A stretch of DNA of 64,000 bases, taken from assembly GCF_000319225.1 (NCBI RefSeq), contig NC_019815.1, forward strand, positions 620,001 to 684,000, given 5' to 3'. Positions 31,474 through 42,234 of the stretch are shown here, one piece after another. The notes beneath the pieces are model-generated. The model ran no database searches and was not told where the DNA came from. It saw only the letters and a list, made by a program, of their open reading frames with translations. Position 1 is the stretch's first letter. Every line of letters begins with the position of its first letter. Made by a program: the position numbers and the translations under genes. The stretch is from Candidatus Kinetoplastibacterium crithidii (ex Angomonas deanei ATCC 30255). GTDB lineage: Bacteria > Pseudomonadota > Gammaproteobacteria > Burkholderiales > Burkholderiaceae_B.

Positions 31474-31950
31474 TTATAATTCCATATAACAAGCGATTAG
31501 CATATCAATTATAAATAGAATGATTATATCAGGAGTGGTAATGTATTAGTTGTTACGCTTATCAATATATTTTCTCTGGCAATCTTTAATTTGTTACTAA
31601 CAAAAAATATCTATAATTATTGCAAAGCCAAATGCTAAACCTATATATGGTTATATAATCTCAGGGTATAAAATTATATTTTTGATAAGAAATTAAAGGT
31701 ATAGTGGTAATAGCAGTAGTTAAAAAATAACTTTAATTAAGTATATTAAAATCGGTCAAGTTTTAGTATTGTAAACTGGTATTGTAAACTGTAATCATTA
31801 GTTAATTAAATAGTATTCACAGTATTATGCACTTTATGGCAAAAAACACCGGAACAAGACTGATTATTTGTAGATATATATGATATACAATCATTTATTA
31901 ATCTAGTTAGTCAGTATATGAGATCTTATTTTGTTATTCAAGTGTTCTAC
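31474..31950 (-). pseudogene. tatC: tatC remnant (Sec-independent translocase subunit)
   Basis: Fragments of TatC in order but broken by stops and at least one frame shift. Near 31944 the reading TVEHLNNKIRSHIL matches the TatC start 'EHLxELRxRL'. Near 31700 PLISYQKYNFIP matches the 'LPxxxYQxWxFxxPGL' motif. From about 31641 the frame reads GLAFGFAIIIDIF, then stops, then YITTPDIIILFIID and YMEL, matching the 'LAFG..FE' and 'ITPPD..SQ..LAxPxxxLYE' motifs. About 480 bases remain of a gene that normally needs about 770. It cannot be functional. Confidence 0.75.
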
Positions 31951-31966
31951 TGTTTTTGTTTATTCT

Positions 31967-32122
31967 TTAATCTTTTGAGTTATCGAAATAGTTTTTTCTA
32001 TTTCTGAATTTTTTATAGCAAGACCTGGCCTTTTTTTTGATGCAACTCATTTTTTTTGAACCAAATAAGACTAATGCTAACAATATTATTACTAACCAAT
32101 GCCATATACTAAAATATGTCAT
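31967..32122 (-). pseudogene. tatA: tatA remnant
   Basis: ATG 32122 with a GGAG 7 bases upstream opens a 51-codon frame. It begins with a clear TatA membrane helix (FSIWHWLVIILLALVLFGSKK) and then turns into nonsense (MSCIKKKARSC). Two A8 tracts on the coding strand (plus-strand T8 runs at 32032-32039 and 32050-32057) mark where the frame was lost. With one extra base in each, the reading continues into RPGLAIKNSEIEK, like a TatA amphipathic helix. It lies 35 bp from hinT, as in Bordetella; tatB appears to be deleted. Confidence 0.75.
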
Positions 32123-32157
32123 TTTAATCTCCATGTTTGCCAGTTTTGGATTTTGTA

Positions 32158-32499
32158 TTAACTACCAACAAAACCACCTAATATGTGAAAATGTAAATGT
32201 AGGACTTCTTGTCCTACAGCAGCTCCACAATTATTTATTATACGGAATCCTCCATCAATACCAGGTTTGCAACCATTATCAAAAGCTATTTTTGGTATTA
32301 ATAATAACATTTTTCCTAGCCATATTTCATCATTTTTATCAGTATGGTTAATAGATTCAATATGTTTTTTTGGTATAAGTAATAAATGTACTGGTGCCGC
32401 TGGTTTAATATCATGAAAAGCCAGAAAATAATCATCTTCAAATATTATATTTGCTGGTAATTTTTTCTCTACAATTTTGCAAAAAATACAATTTTTCAT
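32158..32499 (-). CDS. hinT: HIT family purine nucleoside phosphoramidase
   Basis: HinT hydrolyses AMP-lysine and other phosphoramidates. 113 aa. Zinc-type Cys pair C4-I-F-C7, the PVHLLLIPKKHI segment, and the catalytic histidine triad HLHFHILGG (101-109). It lies 11 bp downstream of hisE at the tail of the his cluster. Confidence 0.95.
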   Translation of the reverse strand: MKNCIFCKIVEKKLPANIIFEDDYFLAFHDIKPAAPVHLLLIPKKHIESINHTDKNDEIWLGKMLLLIPKIAFDNGCKPGIDGGFRIINNCGAAVGQEVLHLHFHILGGFVGS

Positions 32500-32510
32500 T
32501 TTAAAAAATA

Positions 32511-32864
32511 TTATGTTTTGTTTGAGTTTCTCATAGCTTTTTCTTCAATTCCGGATATCCCTTCCCTTTTTTCTAATTCTAGCATAATATCCTCAGGTCT
32601 GAGATTGTAGTAAGATAATAGTACTAGACTATGGAACCATAAATCAGCTGTTTCACTTATTATTCTCTGTGGTATGCCATCTTTAGCTGCCATAACTAAT
32701 TCCGTTGCTTCTTCTCCAATTTTTTTTAAAAAAGAATCTGGTCCTTTATTAAATAATTCGCTAACATAAGATTTATTATTTGTGATACCTTCTTTAGGTT
32801 TACGAGTTTCTAATGTATTTGCTATTCTACTTAATATTTCAATATGATGATTGTGATTATTCAT
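32511..32864 (-). CDS. hisE: Phosphoribosyl-ATP pyrophosphatase
   Basis: Second step of histidine synthesis: PR-ATP to PR-AMP. 117 aa, a MazG-like all-helical fold with [15 protein letters not shown] and [20 protein letters not shown], the EExxE and ExxD metal ligands. Start ATG 32864 overlaps the hisI end by 8 bp. Confidence 0.95.
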   Translation of the reverse strand: MNNHNHHIEILSRIANTLETRKPKEGITNNKSYVSELFNKGPDSFLKKIGEEATELVMAAKDGIPQRIISETADLWFHSLVLLSYYNLRPEDIMLELEKREGISGIEEKAMRNSNKT

Positions 32865-33285
32865 TTTTATACATAAGTTTAGGGTTTTTTAAAATTTCAT
32901 CGACTGATGCCCAAGTTGCATTCTCTGAATTATCATTTTTCAAAACACGGAAAAAACAACTTTTCCTACCTGTATGGCAAGATATATTTCCTAACTGTTT
33001 AATTTTTAATAAGATAACATCTCCATCACAGTCTAGTCTGATTTCTTGAACTATTTGAGTATGACCTGATTCCTCACCTTTTTCCCATAATTTCTTGCGA
33101 GACCTTGACCAGTAAATAGCCTTGCCTAATGATATTGTCTTTTCGAGGGCTTCCTTATTCATCCATGCCATCATAAGAACATCACCATTTTCATGGTCCT
33201 GAGCTATTACAGGTATTAACCCATCATTACCAAATTTTAATTCATCTATCCATGAAATTGTAGATTTTTCGTTTTCGTAATTCAT
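32857..33285 (-). CDS. hisI: Phosphoribosyl-AMP cyclohydrolase
   Basis: Opens the adenine ring of PR-AMP. 142 aa, separate from hisE as in betaproteobacteria. [33 protein letters not shown], the metal site [10 protein letters not shown], and the Cys/His segment [11 protein letters not shown]. It follows hisF by 4 bp. Confidence 0.96.
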   Translation of the reverse strand: MNYENEKSTISWIDELKFGNDGLIPVIAQDHENGDVLMMAWMNKEALEKTISLGKAIYWSRSRKKLWEKGEESGHTQIVQEIRLDCDGDVILLKIKQLGNISCHTGRKSCFFRVLKNDNSENATWASVDEILKNPKLMYKNE

Positions 33286-33289
33286 AAGT

Positions 33290-34072
33290 TTATCTTACTA
33301 AGATGCCTAGATTTGATAAAAAATTCTTACATTCTTTAATAGAATATTCACCAAAATGAAATATACTTGCTGCTAATACAGCACTGGCATGACCCTTTAA
33401 AATACCATCTGCTAAATGCTGTAAATTACCAACTCCTCCAGAAGCTATAACAGGTATAGGTACAGAATCAGATATGAGTCTTGTTAATTCAATATCAAAT
33501 CCAGTTTTTGTACCATCTCTATCCATACTAGTTAGTAATATTTCGCCTGCTCCATATGATGAAACTTGTTCTGCCCATTTTATGGCATCTAGTCCTGTTG
33601 AATTACGACCACCTTTAGTGAATACTTCCCATTTGTCTAATTCTCCTTTTTTAGATGTTTTGCGGGCATCTATGGCTACTACTATACATTGAGATCCGTA
33701 GTAAGATGAAGCTTCTTGAATTAATTCTGGATTACTGACAGCTGTACTATTAATGCTAATTTTATCTGCTCCAGCATTTAATAATCTTTGTATATCAGAT
33801 AATTTCCGAACTCCTCCTCCAACCGTTAAAGGAATGAATACTTGTGAGGCTACTTTTTCTATTACAGGTAATATAAGATCTCTTTCATCACTAGAAGCAG
33901 TTATATCTAAGAAGGTTATTTCATCAGCTCCTTGTTCATCATATTTTTTTGCTATTTCAACAGGATCTCCAGCATCAGATAAATTAACAAAATTTACTCC
34001 TTTAACTACACGGCCTCCAGTAACATCTAGGCAAGGTATTATTCTTTTTGTGAGAGAGTTTTTAATCTTCAT
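33290..34072 (-). CDS. hisF: Imidazole glycerol phosphate synthase, cyclase subunit
   Basis: With HisH it makes imidazole glycerol phosphate and AICAR. 260 aa (beta/alpha)8 barrel. Catalytic Asp in [14 protein letters not shown] and Asp in [15 protein letters not shown]; the PLTVGGGVR and [10 protein letters not shown] phosphate-binding turns are intact. Two bases from hisA. Confidence 0.97.
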   Translation of the reverse strand: MKIKNSLTKRIIPCLDVTGGRVVKGVNFVNLSDAGDPVEIAKKYDEQGADEITFLDITASSDERDLILPVIEKVASQVFIPLTVGGGVRKLSDIQRLLNAGADKISINSTAVSNPELIQEASSYYGSQCIVVAIDARKTSKKGELDKWEVFTKGGRNSTGLDAIKWAEQVSSYGAGEILLTSMDRDGTKTGFDIELTRLISDSVPIPVIASGGVGNLQHLADGILKGHASAVLAASIFHFGEYSIKECKNFLSNLGILVR

Positions 34073-34073
34073 A

Positions 34074-34814
34074 TTAATTTGTTAGTTTTTCAGCTAATTT
34101 CTGTGCTTGTTGAAAATCAAGAGTACCTTCATAAATACTGCGGCCAAGAATTGCGCCAGAAATTCCTTCTTCAGATACTTTGCATAATTCTTCTATATCT
34201 TTTATGGTTGCTATACCACCAGAAGCATATACTGGTATTTTGACATTTTGCGCTAAGCTAACAGTAGCTTCTATATTGACTCCAGAAAGCATGCCATCTC
34301 TTCCAATATCAGTATATATTATTCCATCGCATCCATAATCTTCAAATTTTTTTGCAATGTCTATAATATTATGGCGTGTAATTTTACTCCATCCATCAGT
34401 AGCTATTTTGCCATCTTTGGCATCCAATCCTACTATAATATGGCCAGGAAAAGCCACGCAAGCTTCATTTAAAAAACCAGGATTTTTAATAGCGGCAGTT
34501 CCAATGATCACATACGAAATGCCTGAGTCTAAATAATATTCAATTGTATTTAAATCACGAATACCTCCGCCAATTTGAACTTCTACATCTTGGCTGACTG
34601 ATTTTAATATACTTTTAATTTGGCTATCATTTTTTGGTTTTCCAACTACTGCTCCATTTAAGTCAACTAAATGTATGCGTTTGGCTCCATCATTTACCCA
34701 CTTTTTGGCTATTGTAGTTGGGTCTTCGGAAAAAACAGTAACATCTTCCAAGTTTCCTTGGCGTAATCTAACGCATTTTCCATCTTTAAGGTCGATTGCA
34801 GGAATTAGCAACAT
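34074..34814 (-). CDS. hisA: ProFAR isomerase
   Basis: Amadori isomerisation of ProFAR to PRFAR. 246 aa, (beta/alpha)8 barrel homologous to His[20 protein letters not shown] with the catalytic Asp, the VQIGGGIRD loop, [14 protein letters not shown] with the second Asp, and VYASGGIAT. It belongs to the hisH-A-F-I-E run. Confidence 0.97.
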   Translation of the reverse strand: MLLIPAIDLKDGKCVRLRQGNLEDVTVFSEDPTTIAKKWVNDGAKRIHLVDLNGAVVGKPKNDSQIKSILKSVSQDVEVQIGGGIRDLNTIEYYLDSGISYVIIGTAAIKNPGFLNEACVAFPGHIIVGLDAKDGKIATDGWSKITRHNIIDIAKKFEDYGCDGIIYTDIGRDGMLSGVNIEATVSLAQNVKIPVYASGGIATIKDIEELCKVSEEGISGAILGRSIYEGTLDFQQAQKLAEKLTN

Positions 34815-34859
34815 GATATATTATCAATTAATAATTTTAAAAAAATCTAACACGATAGG

Positions 34860-35519
34860 TTAGGGTTTCCAATTTACAAAATTGCGATACAAAATTAAAC
34901 CGTTTTTAGAACTTTTTTCTGGATGAAATTGTACGGCAAATATATTGTTGGATACTATTGCACTAGCAAAAGATATCCCGTAATCAGTTTCTCCCAATAT
35001 AAGTTTAGAGTCAACAGGTTTTACGTAATAGCTATGCACAAAATAAAAATGAGTGTTGTTTGGTATGTCGGTCCATAGATAGTGTTTTTGACATTGTCTT
35101 ACTTTATTCCATCCAATGTGTGGAACTTTTAGAAGATCATTATTTGATTGTAAACAAACATCATTTTGCGCAAAAATTTCACCTTTGAACAAATGTACAT
35201 GACCTTTTAGCAAAGAAAGACATGTAGTATTATTGCCTTCCTCACTAGATTCAAATAACATTTGCTGGCCAACACATATACCCATTACTGGTTTATTGTT
35301 AATAGTTTCTTTAACTATATCTAGTAATCCAGATTTTTCAAGATTCATCATAGAATCAGACATAGCTCCCTGACCAGGGAGAATTATGCGATCCGCTTCA
35401 GAGATATCTTTAGATTTATTGCAAATTTTTATGCTAGCTTCTGGAGAAGCATATTGCAAAGCACGAGCTACGGAATGAAGATTACTCATCCCATAATCAA
35501 TAATAGCAATTTTTGTCAC
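34860..35519 (-). CDS. hisH: Imidazole glycerol phosphate synthase, glutaminase subunit
   Basis: Supplies ammonia to HisF by hydrolysing glutamine. 219 aa class I amidotransferase. Nucleophile Cys82 in MGICVGQQM; His and Glu in AVQFHPEKS; oxyanion loop region ILPGQGAMSD. Starts with GTG at 35519. The 45-bp gap to hisA is small. Confidence 0.96.
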   Translation of the reverse strand: MTKIAIIDYGMSNLHSVARALQYASPEASIKICNKSKDISEADRIILPGQGAMSDSMMNLEKSGLLDIVKETINNKPVMGICVGQQMLFESSEEGNNTTCLSLLKGHVHLFKGEIFAQNDVCLQSNNDLLKVPHIGWNKVRQCQKHYLWTDIPNNTHFYFVHSYYVKPVDSKLILGETDYGISFASAIVSNNIFAVQFHPEKSSKNGLILYRNFVNWKP

Positions 35520-35548
35520 GATATAACCTTTAGTGAGTTACATTTTGT

Positions 35549-36136
35549 TTATAAAATACCTTTTGTAGATGGTATTATGCCCTTCATTCTTTCGTCTAAA
35601 GAAGATGCTTGTCTTAGAGCTCTACCAAAACCTTTAAAAATTGATTCACATTGATGATGTGTATTTTTGCCTTTAAGATTATCTATATGTAAAGTCATAA
35701 ACGCATGATTTACTAGGCCTTGAAAAAATTCTCTTATTAGGTCTACATCAAAATTTCCAACACGAGCTCTTGTATAAGCTACATTGTATTCTAAATGAGG
35801 TCTTCCAGAAAAATCTATCACTACCCTTGATAGGGATTCATCTAATGGAACATATACATGGCTATAACGAGATATGCCAGCTTTATCTCCTAATGCTTCT
35901 TTAATAGCCATTCCTAACGTTATTCCTATATCTTCAGCAGAATGATGGTCATCTATATAGTTATCACCTTCAGATTCGATATCAATATCAATAAGACCAT
36001 GTCTAGCTATCTGTTCTATCATATGGTCGAGGAAAGGCATGTTTGTTTTTATAGATTGCTTACCTGTTCCATCAATATTTATATTTACATTTACTGTTGT
36101 TTCGTTTGTTTTACGATATACCTTAGATATTCTCAT
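35549..36136 (-). CDS. hisB: Imidazoleglycerol-phosphate dehydratase
   Basis: Dehydrates IGP; the monofunctional form without the phosphatase half found in E. coli. 195 aa from ATG 36136. The longer reading from GTG 36145 would overlap the hisC stop, and homologues start at the [13 protein letters not shown] segment. Two metal-binding repeats: [15 protein letters not shown] with [11 protein letters not shown], and [12 protein letters not shown] with HHQCESIFK. Confidence 0.96.
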   Translation of the reverse strand: MRISKVYRKTNETTVNVNINIDGTGKQSIKTNMPFLDHMIEQIARHGLIDIDIESEGDNYIDDHHSAEDIGITLGMAIKEALGDKAGISRYSHVYVPLDESLSRVVIDFSGRPHLEYNVAYTRARVGNFDVDLIREFFQGLVNHAFMTLHIDNLKGKNTHHQCESIFKGFGRALRQASSLDERMKGIIPSTKGIL

Positions 36137-36144
36137 AATAACCA

Positions 36145-37245
36145 CTAATTAATTAGGTTTTTTAGAATGTTTAAAAGAATTAGATTTTCTTCGAATGTTC
36201 CTATGGATATTCTCAAACAGTTTTTTAACAAATTATGAGAGTTGGATAGGTTTTTTATAAGCACACCTCCTTTTTTTAATTTTTCATATATATCAGTTGC
36301 ATCAAATTCATTACAAATTTTTATGAGTATAAAATTTGCATGTGATGGAAATAAAGTTAGGGCGCTGAATTTTCCTAATTCAGATGTTAAAAAATCTTTA
36401 TTTTTTAAAATCTGTTTGGTTTGCTTATCTAGAATGTTTTTATTTGATATGATTTCCAGAATAGCCTGTTCTGTAAGAATGTTTATGTTATAAGGAGGTC
36501 TTACTTTATTTATTTGATTTATCCAGTCATGATTTCCTGATAGATAACCAAATCTGAGTCCAGCTAAACCTATTTTTGATACAGTTCTTAGAACAAGAAT
36601 ATTTGGTAATTTAGTAACCATTTGCATCCATGTATAATCTGTAAATGCTTGATATGCCTCATCAATGACAACTAAACCTGGTGCATTATCTATGATTTTT
36701 TGTACTTCATCATTATTCCATAGACTACCAGTAGGATTGTTTGGCATGGCCAAAAAAATTACTTTTGGTTTATGTTTTTCTATTGCACTGAGCATCTCCA
36801 TCATATTTAGCTGAAAATTATTATTTAATGGTACATCTATAAATTTAGCATGGTTAAATTTAGATGCCATTTCAAAATATACGAATGAAGGAGAAGGAGA
36901 TAAAACAACATCTCCTGGTGAACAGCAACTTTGAATAATAAGCTGTATTAATTCATCTGAGCCATTACCAAATAAAACATCAGCTTCAAGAGGTATGTCA
37001 AAAGCATTTTTAATAGTTTGAATTAGCTCTTTTTTATTTGTTGAAGGATATCTATTAAATGATAATAAACTTATCCTTTTGCTTATTTTTTCTCGTAGTT
37101 CATTCGGTAGCTCATATGGTGATTCCATTGCATCTAATTTGATTAAACCAGAAGCATCGCTAATTGGATAAGATGTAGTCTTTTGTATATCTTGTCTTAT
37201 AGTATGGAAAATAAAGTCACAAGATTTTTTAATCTTTACTGTCAT
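36145..37245 (-). CDS. hisC: Histidinol-phosphate aminotransferase
   Basis: PLP enzyme of fold type I, IAP to histidinol phosphate. 366 aa. [11 protein letters not shown] near the start, [12 protein letters not shown], the [10 protein letters not shown] motif, VIDEAYQAF, and the Schiff-base lysine in [16 protein letters not shown]. Start ATG 37245, 3 bases after the hisD stop. Confidence 0.96.
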   Translation of the reverse strand: MTVKIKKSCDFIFHTIRQDIQKTTSYPISDASGLIKLDAMESPYELPNELREKISKRISLLSFNRYPSTNKKELIQTIKNAFDIPLEADVLFGNGSDELIQLIIQSCCSPGDVVLSPSPSFVYFEMASKFNHAKFIDVPLNNNFQLNMMEMLSAIEKHKPKVIFLAMPNNPTGSLWNNDEVQKIIDNAPGLVVIDEAYQAFTDYTWMQMVTKLPNILVLRTVSKIGLAGLRFGYLSGNHDWINQINKVRPPYNINILTEQAILEIISNKNILDKQTKQILKNKDFLTSELGKFSALTLFPSHANFILIKICNEFDATDIYEKLKKGGVLIKNLSNSHNLLKNCLRISIGTFEENLILLNILKNLIN

Positions 37246-37247
37246 AA

Positions 37248-38552
37248 TTATTCTCCATTAATACGATATTGGGCACTTGCTGCATGTGCCTGCAAACCTT
37301 CTCCCAGTGCAAGATCAACAGCTATTTTCCCTAGTTTTATTGCCCCTGTTCTAGACACATTAATTAAGCTAGATCGTTTTTGGAAATCATATACTCCAAG
37401 AGGAGATGAAAATCTAGCAGTACGTGATGTTGGTAATACATGATTAGGTCCAGCACAGTAATCACCAAGTGACTCAGAAGTAAATTTTCCTAGAAATATG
37501 GCGCCAGCATGTTTAATAAGTTTTAAGATTTTATTAGGGTCTTCTATAGAAATTTCTAAGTGTTCAGGAGCTATTCTGTTGGAAATGTCACAAGCTTCTT
37601 CTAAATCTTTTACATGAATCATAATGCCTCTATTAGACAAACTTTTTTTTAATATTTCTTGTCTAGGCATTTCTGGTAGTAATTTATCTATAGCTATTTT
37701 TACTTGTTTTATAAAAGATGCATCAGGGCATAACAATATAGATTGAGCTAGTTCATCGTGTTCTGCTTGTGAAAATAAATCCATAGCTATCCATTCTGCT
37801 GGAGTCTTTCCATCGCATATAATAAGAATCTCACTTGGTCCAGCTATCATATCTATTCCAACAGTACCAAAAACTTTTTTCTTGGCAGATGCTACATAAG
37901 CATTTCCTGGCCCAACGATTTTATCAACTTGGGGTATAGTTTCTGTTCCATATGCTAGAGCAGCTATTGCTTGAGCTCCACCAATAGTTAGTATTCGATC
38001 TACTTCACATATAGCAGCTGCAGCTAAAACTAGAGGGTTCATATAACCGTCAGGAGTTGGAGAAGTTATAATTAATTCTGGGACTCCAGCTACTTTAGCT
38101 GGTATTGCATTCATAAGAACTGATGATGGGTAAGCTGCTTTTCCTCCCGGAACATATAGACCAACTTTATCTATTGCTGATATTTTTTGTCCTAGTGTTG
38201 TCCCGTCATCTTCTGTATATTGCCAAGTATCTATTTTTTGATATTCATGATATTTTCTAATTCTCGCCGCTGATAATTCTAAAGATTTCTTTTGATTTTC
38301 TGGAATGCTATTTAAGGCTTCTAGCCATTTGCTTTTAGGTATTTCTAATTCTGAGGATCGTTTTACATTTATCCTATCTAATTGATTAGTATATTTTATT
38401 AACGCTTCATCACCTTGAACTTTGATATCTGATAATATAGATTCTACAGTTTGTTCTATAGATTTATCTTCTGTGGAGTTAAAAGACAGCAGTTTAGAAA
38501 GTTTCACGTAAAAGTCTTCTTCACATGAATTCAGATGGTTAATTTTAATCAT
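37248..38552 (-). CDS. hisD: Histidinol dehydrogenase
   Basis: Two-step NAD-dependent oxidation of histidinol to histidine with a bound zinc. 434 aa. [53 protein letters not shown], the zinc ligands in [10 protein letters not shown] and [12 protein letters not shown]. The EHLEI active-site motif is present. Confidence 0.97.
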   Translation of the reverse strand: MIKINHLNSCEEDFYVKLSKLLSFNSTEDKSIEQTVESILSDIKVQGDEALIKYTNQLDRINVKRSSELEIPKSKWLEALNSIPENQKKSLELSAARIRKYHEYQKIDTWQYTEDDGTTLGQKISAIDKVGLYVPGGKAAYPSSVLMNAIPAKVAGVPELIITSPTPDGYMNPLVLAAAAICEVDRILTIGGAQAIAALAYGTETIPQVDKIVGPGNAYVASAKKKVFGTVGIDMIAGPSEILIICDGKTPAEWIAMDLFSQAEHDELAQSILLCPDASFIKQVKIAIDKLLPEMPRQEILKKSLSNRGIMIHVKDLEEACDISNRIAPEHLEISIEDPNKILKLIKHAGAIFLGKFTSESLGDYCAGPNHVLPTSRTARFSSPLGVYDFQKRSSLINVSRTGAIKLGKIAVDLALGEGLQAHAASAQYRINGE

Positions 38553-38594
38553 GTTTCATATATCCAGTTATACTAAAGAATTAATATTTTGTCG

Positions 38595-39260
38595 CTAATT
38601 ACTAGCTTTATAAAAAGCGTCCATCAATGGTTTTAGCTTATCTCCCCGATTTTTTAAAGAAGCTCTATTAACTACTAATCTTGAAGATATTTGCATTATA
38701 TCTTCGACAGGAACTAAGCCATTAACTCTTAATGTATCGCCTGTAGAGACAACATCAACAATTGCATCTGCTAATCCAACTAGAGGAGCTAGTTCCATGG
38801 AACCATAAAGTTTAATGATATCTACATATACTCCTTTTGTAGCAAAATACTCTCTAGTAAGTTTGACATATTTTGTTGCTACTCTTAGTCTAGCTCCTTG
38901 TTTTACAGCGTTTACATAGTTGAAATCTTTGCGAACAGCAACTGATAATTTACATTTAGCTATATTAAGATCGATTGGTTGATATAAGCTACCTGGATGT
39001 TGAGCAGAATGCTCAATTAATACATCTTTTCCAGCTATTCCTAGATCGGCAGCTCCATATTGAACGTATGTTGGAACATCAGATGCCCTTAGTATTAAAA
39101 GTCTCAAGTTTGGACTGCTAGTTGGTATAATAAGTTTTCTAGATTTTTCTGGATTCTCCATTACCTGGATACCTGCTTCAGCTAAAAGAGGCATTGTTTC
39201 TTCAAAAATTCTACCCTTAGAAAGAGCAAGAGTAATTTGTATATCTGAAGATTCTTTCAT
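38595..39260 (-). CDS. hisG: ATP phosphoribosyltransferase (short form)
   Basis: First step of histidine synthesis. 221 aa, the short HisG type that lacks the C-terminal regulatory domain and needs the HisZ partner. [51 protein letters not shown], and [22 protein letters not shown]. hisZ is not in the window; in betaproteobacteria it usually lies elsewhere. First gene of the his run, 3 bases after murA. Confidence 0.96.
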   Translation of the reverse strand: MKESSDIQITLALSKGRIFEETMPLLAEAGIQVMENPEKSRKLIIPTSSPNLRLLILRASDVPTYVQYGAADLGIAGKDVLIEHSAQHPGSLYQPIDLNIAKCKLSVAVRKDFNYVNAVKQGARLRVATKYVKLTREYFATKGVYVDIIKLYGSMELAPLVGLADAIVDVVSTGDTLRVNGLVPVEDIMQISSRLVVNRASLKNRGDKLKPLMDAFYKASN

Positions 39261-39263
39261 TCT

Positions 39264-40532
39264 TTATTCCTTTCTAGGTGCTCTTAGAATATTAGCTCCC
39301 AACATTCTAAGTTTTTCTTCCATTTTTTCATATCCACGATCTAAATGATATATGGACTCTATTATTGTTTTTCCTTTAGATGCTAAAGCTGCGATAACTA
39401 AACTAGCTGAAGCTCTTAAGTCAGTTGCTTTTACAGTTGTGCCGTAGAGTTTATTAACTCCACGAATTATAGCTTGATTACCATCTATTGTAATATCTGC
39501 ACCCATTCTTCTTAATTCAGGTACATGCATATATCTATTTTCGAAAATATTTTCTGTTATAGAAGAAGTTCCGTTAGCTACAGTATTCATTGCCATAAAC
39601 TGTGCTTGCATGTCTGTAGCTAGCCCTGGATATTCACTAGTATTAATGTTTACAGCATTAGGTTTTTTATTCATTTTACATTTTAACCAATTCTGTCCAA
39701 TTTCTATCTCCAATCCAGCTTCTTTTAATTTGTGGAGAGTTGATGTCATTTCATGCGGATTGACATTTATTAGGTTAATACAACCTCCAATAGTAGCTAG
39801 GGCGCATAAGAAGGTCCCAGCTTCAATTCTATCTGGTGATATTACATATTTAGCGCCATTCAAGTAGTTAACGCCTTCTATTTTTATGCGTCTTGTGCCA
39901 TGACCAGTAATCTTAGCGCCCATTTGTATCAGAAAATGGGCCAAGTCTGTGATCTCAGGTTCACAAGCTGCATTTTCTATTATAGTAGTACCTTTTGCTA
40001 AAGAGGCAGCCATCATAAAATTTTCTGTGCCTGTTACGGTGACTACGTCAGGTTTTATTACAGTACCTTGCAATTTTTTTGATTTTGCTATTATAAATCC
40101 TTGTTCCATCCTGATTTCAGCGCCTAAGGCTGATAAGAATTTAATATGTTGGTCAACAGGTCTTTGTCCTATTGAACATCCTCCTGGTAAACTTATTCTT
40201 GCCTCTCCATATCTTGCAAGTAAAGGTCCCAGAACTAATATGGAGGCTCTCATGGTTTTTACTAAATCGTAAGGAGCTTCAGTATTATGTATCGTATCTG
40301 CTTGAATTATTGTTTGATTATTTTTTTTTGAAGTTTTTGCACCAAGATGCTCTAAAAGTTTTAGAATAGTTTTTACATCATCTAATTCTGGAACATTGTT
40401 TAGAATGATAGGTTCTTCAGTTAATAATCCAGCGCATAATATTGGTAAGGCTGCATTTTTTGCTCCAGATATATACACTTCTCCCTTTAGGGGCGATTCT
40501 CCTACTATATGTAGCTCTTCATTGGAAATCAT
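39264..40532 (-). CDS. murA: UDP-N-acetylglucosamine 1-carboxyvinyltransferase
   Basis: First committed step of peptidoglycan synthesis: enolpyruvyl transfer to UDP-GlcNAc. 422 aa. The K25 region SGAKNAALPILCA, the catalytic Cys119 loop PGGCSIGQRPVDQH (Cys rather than the fosfomycin-resistant Asp), and YPGLATDMQAQFMA. It leads into the his genes. With GlmS/GlmU in this window it shows that the cell still makes wall precursor. Confidence 0.97.
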   Translation of the reverse strand: MISNEELHIVGESPLKGEVYISGAKNAALPILCAGLLTEEPIILNNVPELDDVKTILKLLEHLGAKTSKKNNQTIIQADTIHNTEAPYDLVKTMRASILVLGPLLARYGEARISLPGGCSIGQRPVDQHIKFLSALGAEIRMEQGFIIAKSKKLQGTVIKPDVVTVTGTENFMMAASLAKGTTIIENAACEPEITDLAHFLIQMGAKITGHGTRRIKIEGVNYLNGAKYVISPDRIEAGTFLCALATIGGCINLINVNPHEMTSTLHKLKEAGLEIEIGQNWLKCKMNKKPNAVNINTSEYPGLATDMQAQFMAMNTVANGTSSITENIFENRYMHVPELRRMGADITIDGNQAIIRGVNKLYGTTVKATDLRASASLVIAALASKGKTIIESIYHLDRGYEKMEEKLRMLGANILRAPRKE

Positions 40533-40596
40533 TTTTGAGTTGACTGCCTTTATAATTAATTAATTCATATTCATAAATAATTATTTGCAAAATAAT

Positions 40597-41397
40597 TTAG
40601 TTTCTGATTTTATAGCCAATTGATAGTAAATATAAGGCATAAGATGCAAGCATGAAAAGCACAGAAGTAGTAATAATAAGGCTTTGCCATGGTGAAACAT
40701 CAGATCTATCAAAGAAGCCGAAACGAAAACCATCTATAACATAAAATACAGGATTATATAAGGAGATTTGCTGCCAGAATTTAGGCAAATTATGTATAGA
40801 ATAAAAAACTCCTGATAGGAATGTAGATGGAACTATTAAAAAATTCTGAAATACTGATAATTGATCATATTTTTCAGAATATAGTCCAGCTATTATCCCT
40901 AAAGAACCCATAATTCCACATGCTATTATAGAAAATGTTATAACCCATAATATATTGCTTGGAAAAATGGGGAACATTATTAAAGAAACAATCCATACAC
41001 TTACACCAACAAGTAAACCTCTTGAGATAGCCGCTATTATATAGGCAAAGAAAGTCTCCATAGGTGAAATAGGGGACATTAGCATAAATATTATGCTGCC
41101 TGTCATTCTGCTTTGAACTAGAGATGAAGATGGATTGGAAAAAGCATTTTGCAGCATACTCATCATCATAAGACCAGGTATGATAAAATTAGTATAAGGA
41201 ATGGTGTCATATGCTATTTTTTCTCCTAAAACTTGAGAAAAAACTAGTAAATATAATATAGCTGTTGTTACTGGAGCGGCGACAGTTTGAAAGAACACTT
41301 TATAAAATCGTAGTAATTCTTTATACATAAGAGTTATAAATCCAGATTTTTTTGAATCTATTATTTCTCTTACAGCTTCAAATTGTGTATTTTTCAC
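40597..41397 (-). CDS. ABC-2 type transporter permease
   Basis: Integral membrane permease of the ABC-2 (YadH-like) family. 266 aa, six predicted membrane segments, with the conserved FIIPGLMMMSMLQNAFSNPSSSLVQSRMTGSI region and the family motif SGVFYSIHNLPKFWQQISLYNPVFYVIDGFR. It starts with GTG 41397 and pairs with the ATPase gene 11 bp upstream. The substrate is not known. In Bordetella the same pair stands between the mla genes and murA. Confidence 0.92.
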   Translation of the reverse strand: MKNTQFEAVREIIDSKKSGFITLMYKELLRFYKVFFQTVAAPVTTAILYLLVFSQVLGEKIAYDTIPYTNFIIPGLMMMSMLQNAFSNPSSSLVQSRMTGSIIFMLMSPISPMETFFAYIIAAISRGLLVGVSVWIVSLIMFPIFPSNILWVITFSIIACGIMGSLGIIAGLYSEKYDQLSVFQNFLIVPSTFLSGVFYSIHNLPKFWQQISLYNPVFYVIDGFRFGFFDRSDVSPWQSLIITTSVLFMLASYALYLLSIGYKIRN

Positions 41398-41408
41398 CCT
41401 ATATCCTC

Positions 41409-42197
41409 TTAAATATCGCTATCAATAGTTTTCTCATTCATTATTTTCACAAAAGCATCTTCTAGTCCTTGTCCTCCTGCTTTGGATAGAATTTCTCTCG
41501 TATAATCAAGAGCAACAAGTTTTCCTTCTTTTAGTATAGCCAATCTTTTACAAAGAGCTTCAGCTTCTTCTAAGTAGTGTGTGGTTAATAGAATAGTATG
41601 TCCATTATTATTTAGACGAGAGATGAATTCCCATAAAGTATGTCTTAATTCTACATCAACACCAGCTGTTGGCTCATCTAAAATTATAACAGGTGGTTTA
41701 TGAACTAATGCTTGTGCTACTAAAACTCTTCTTTTCATACCACCAGATAACGTGCGCATATTTGCATTTGATTTATCGCTTAGACCTAGATTATGTAATA
41801 CCTCATCTATCCAATCATCATTTTTTCTAAGACCAAAGTACCCTGATTGTATACGCAGTGTTTCTCTTACTGTGAAAAATGGATCATATAATAGTTCTTG
41901 AGGTACAACACCTAATATTCTTCTAGTTTTATCATAATCGCTAACTACATCAAAACCATAAATTTTCGCATTACCTGAACTAGGATAAGATAGCCCAGAC
42001 AGTATGGATATAAGAGTGGTTTTTCCTGCACCATTTGGGCCAAGGAGCCCAAAAAATTCACCTGGCTGTATTTGAAGATCTATGTTTTGTAGAGCTGGTT
42101 TGCTTTTTGTTAAATTTTCATTTTTATTGAAAAAAATACAATTTGTGGATTTTTTTTGATACGTTTTTGATATTTTTTCTAGGCTAATGGCTAACAT
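41409..42197 (-). CDS. ABC transporter ATP-binding protein
   Basis: Nucleotide-binding subunit for the adjacent permease (YadG-like). 262 aa. Walker A GPNGAGKT (53-60), Q loop VVPQELLYD, signature LSGGMKRR (150-157), Walker B VIILDEPTAGVD, and an H loop LTTHYLEEAE. An insertion of about ten residues with Lys/Asn near the N-terminus (15-35) looks like drift. It lies 37 bp after mlaC; no mlaB lies between. Confidence 0.95.
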   Translation of the reverse strand: MLAISLEKISKTYQKKSTNCIFFNKNENLTKSKPALQNIDLQIQPGEFFGLLGPNGAGKTTLISILSGLSYPSSGNAKIYGFDVVSDYDKTRRILGVVPQELLYDPFFTVRETLRIQSGYFGLRKNDDWIDEVLHNLGLSDKSNANMRTLSGGMKRRVLVAQALVHKPPVIILDEPTAGVDVELRHTLWEFISRLNNNGHTILLTTHYLEEAEALCKRLAILKEGKLVALDYTREILSKAGGQGLEDAFVKIMNEKTIDSDI

Positions 42198-42234
42198 ATA
42201 CGTTTTTTATTAAAAATATTTCGAAGTAATTTAA

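Noticed and set aside
32037-32351. Plus-strand frame of 104 aa across tatA and hinT
   Set aside because: It runs antisense to hinT and the tatA remnant. The hydrophobic look comes from reverse-complemented T/A-rich codons.
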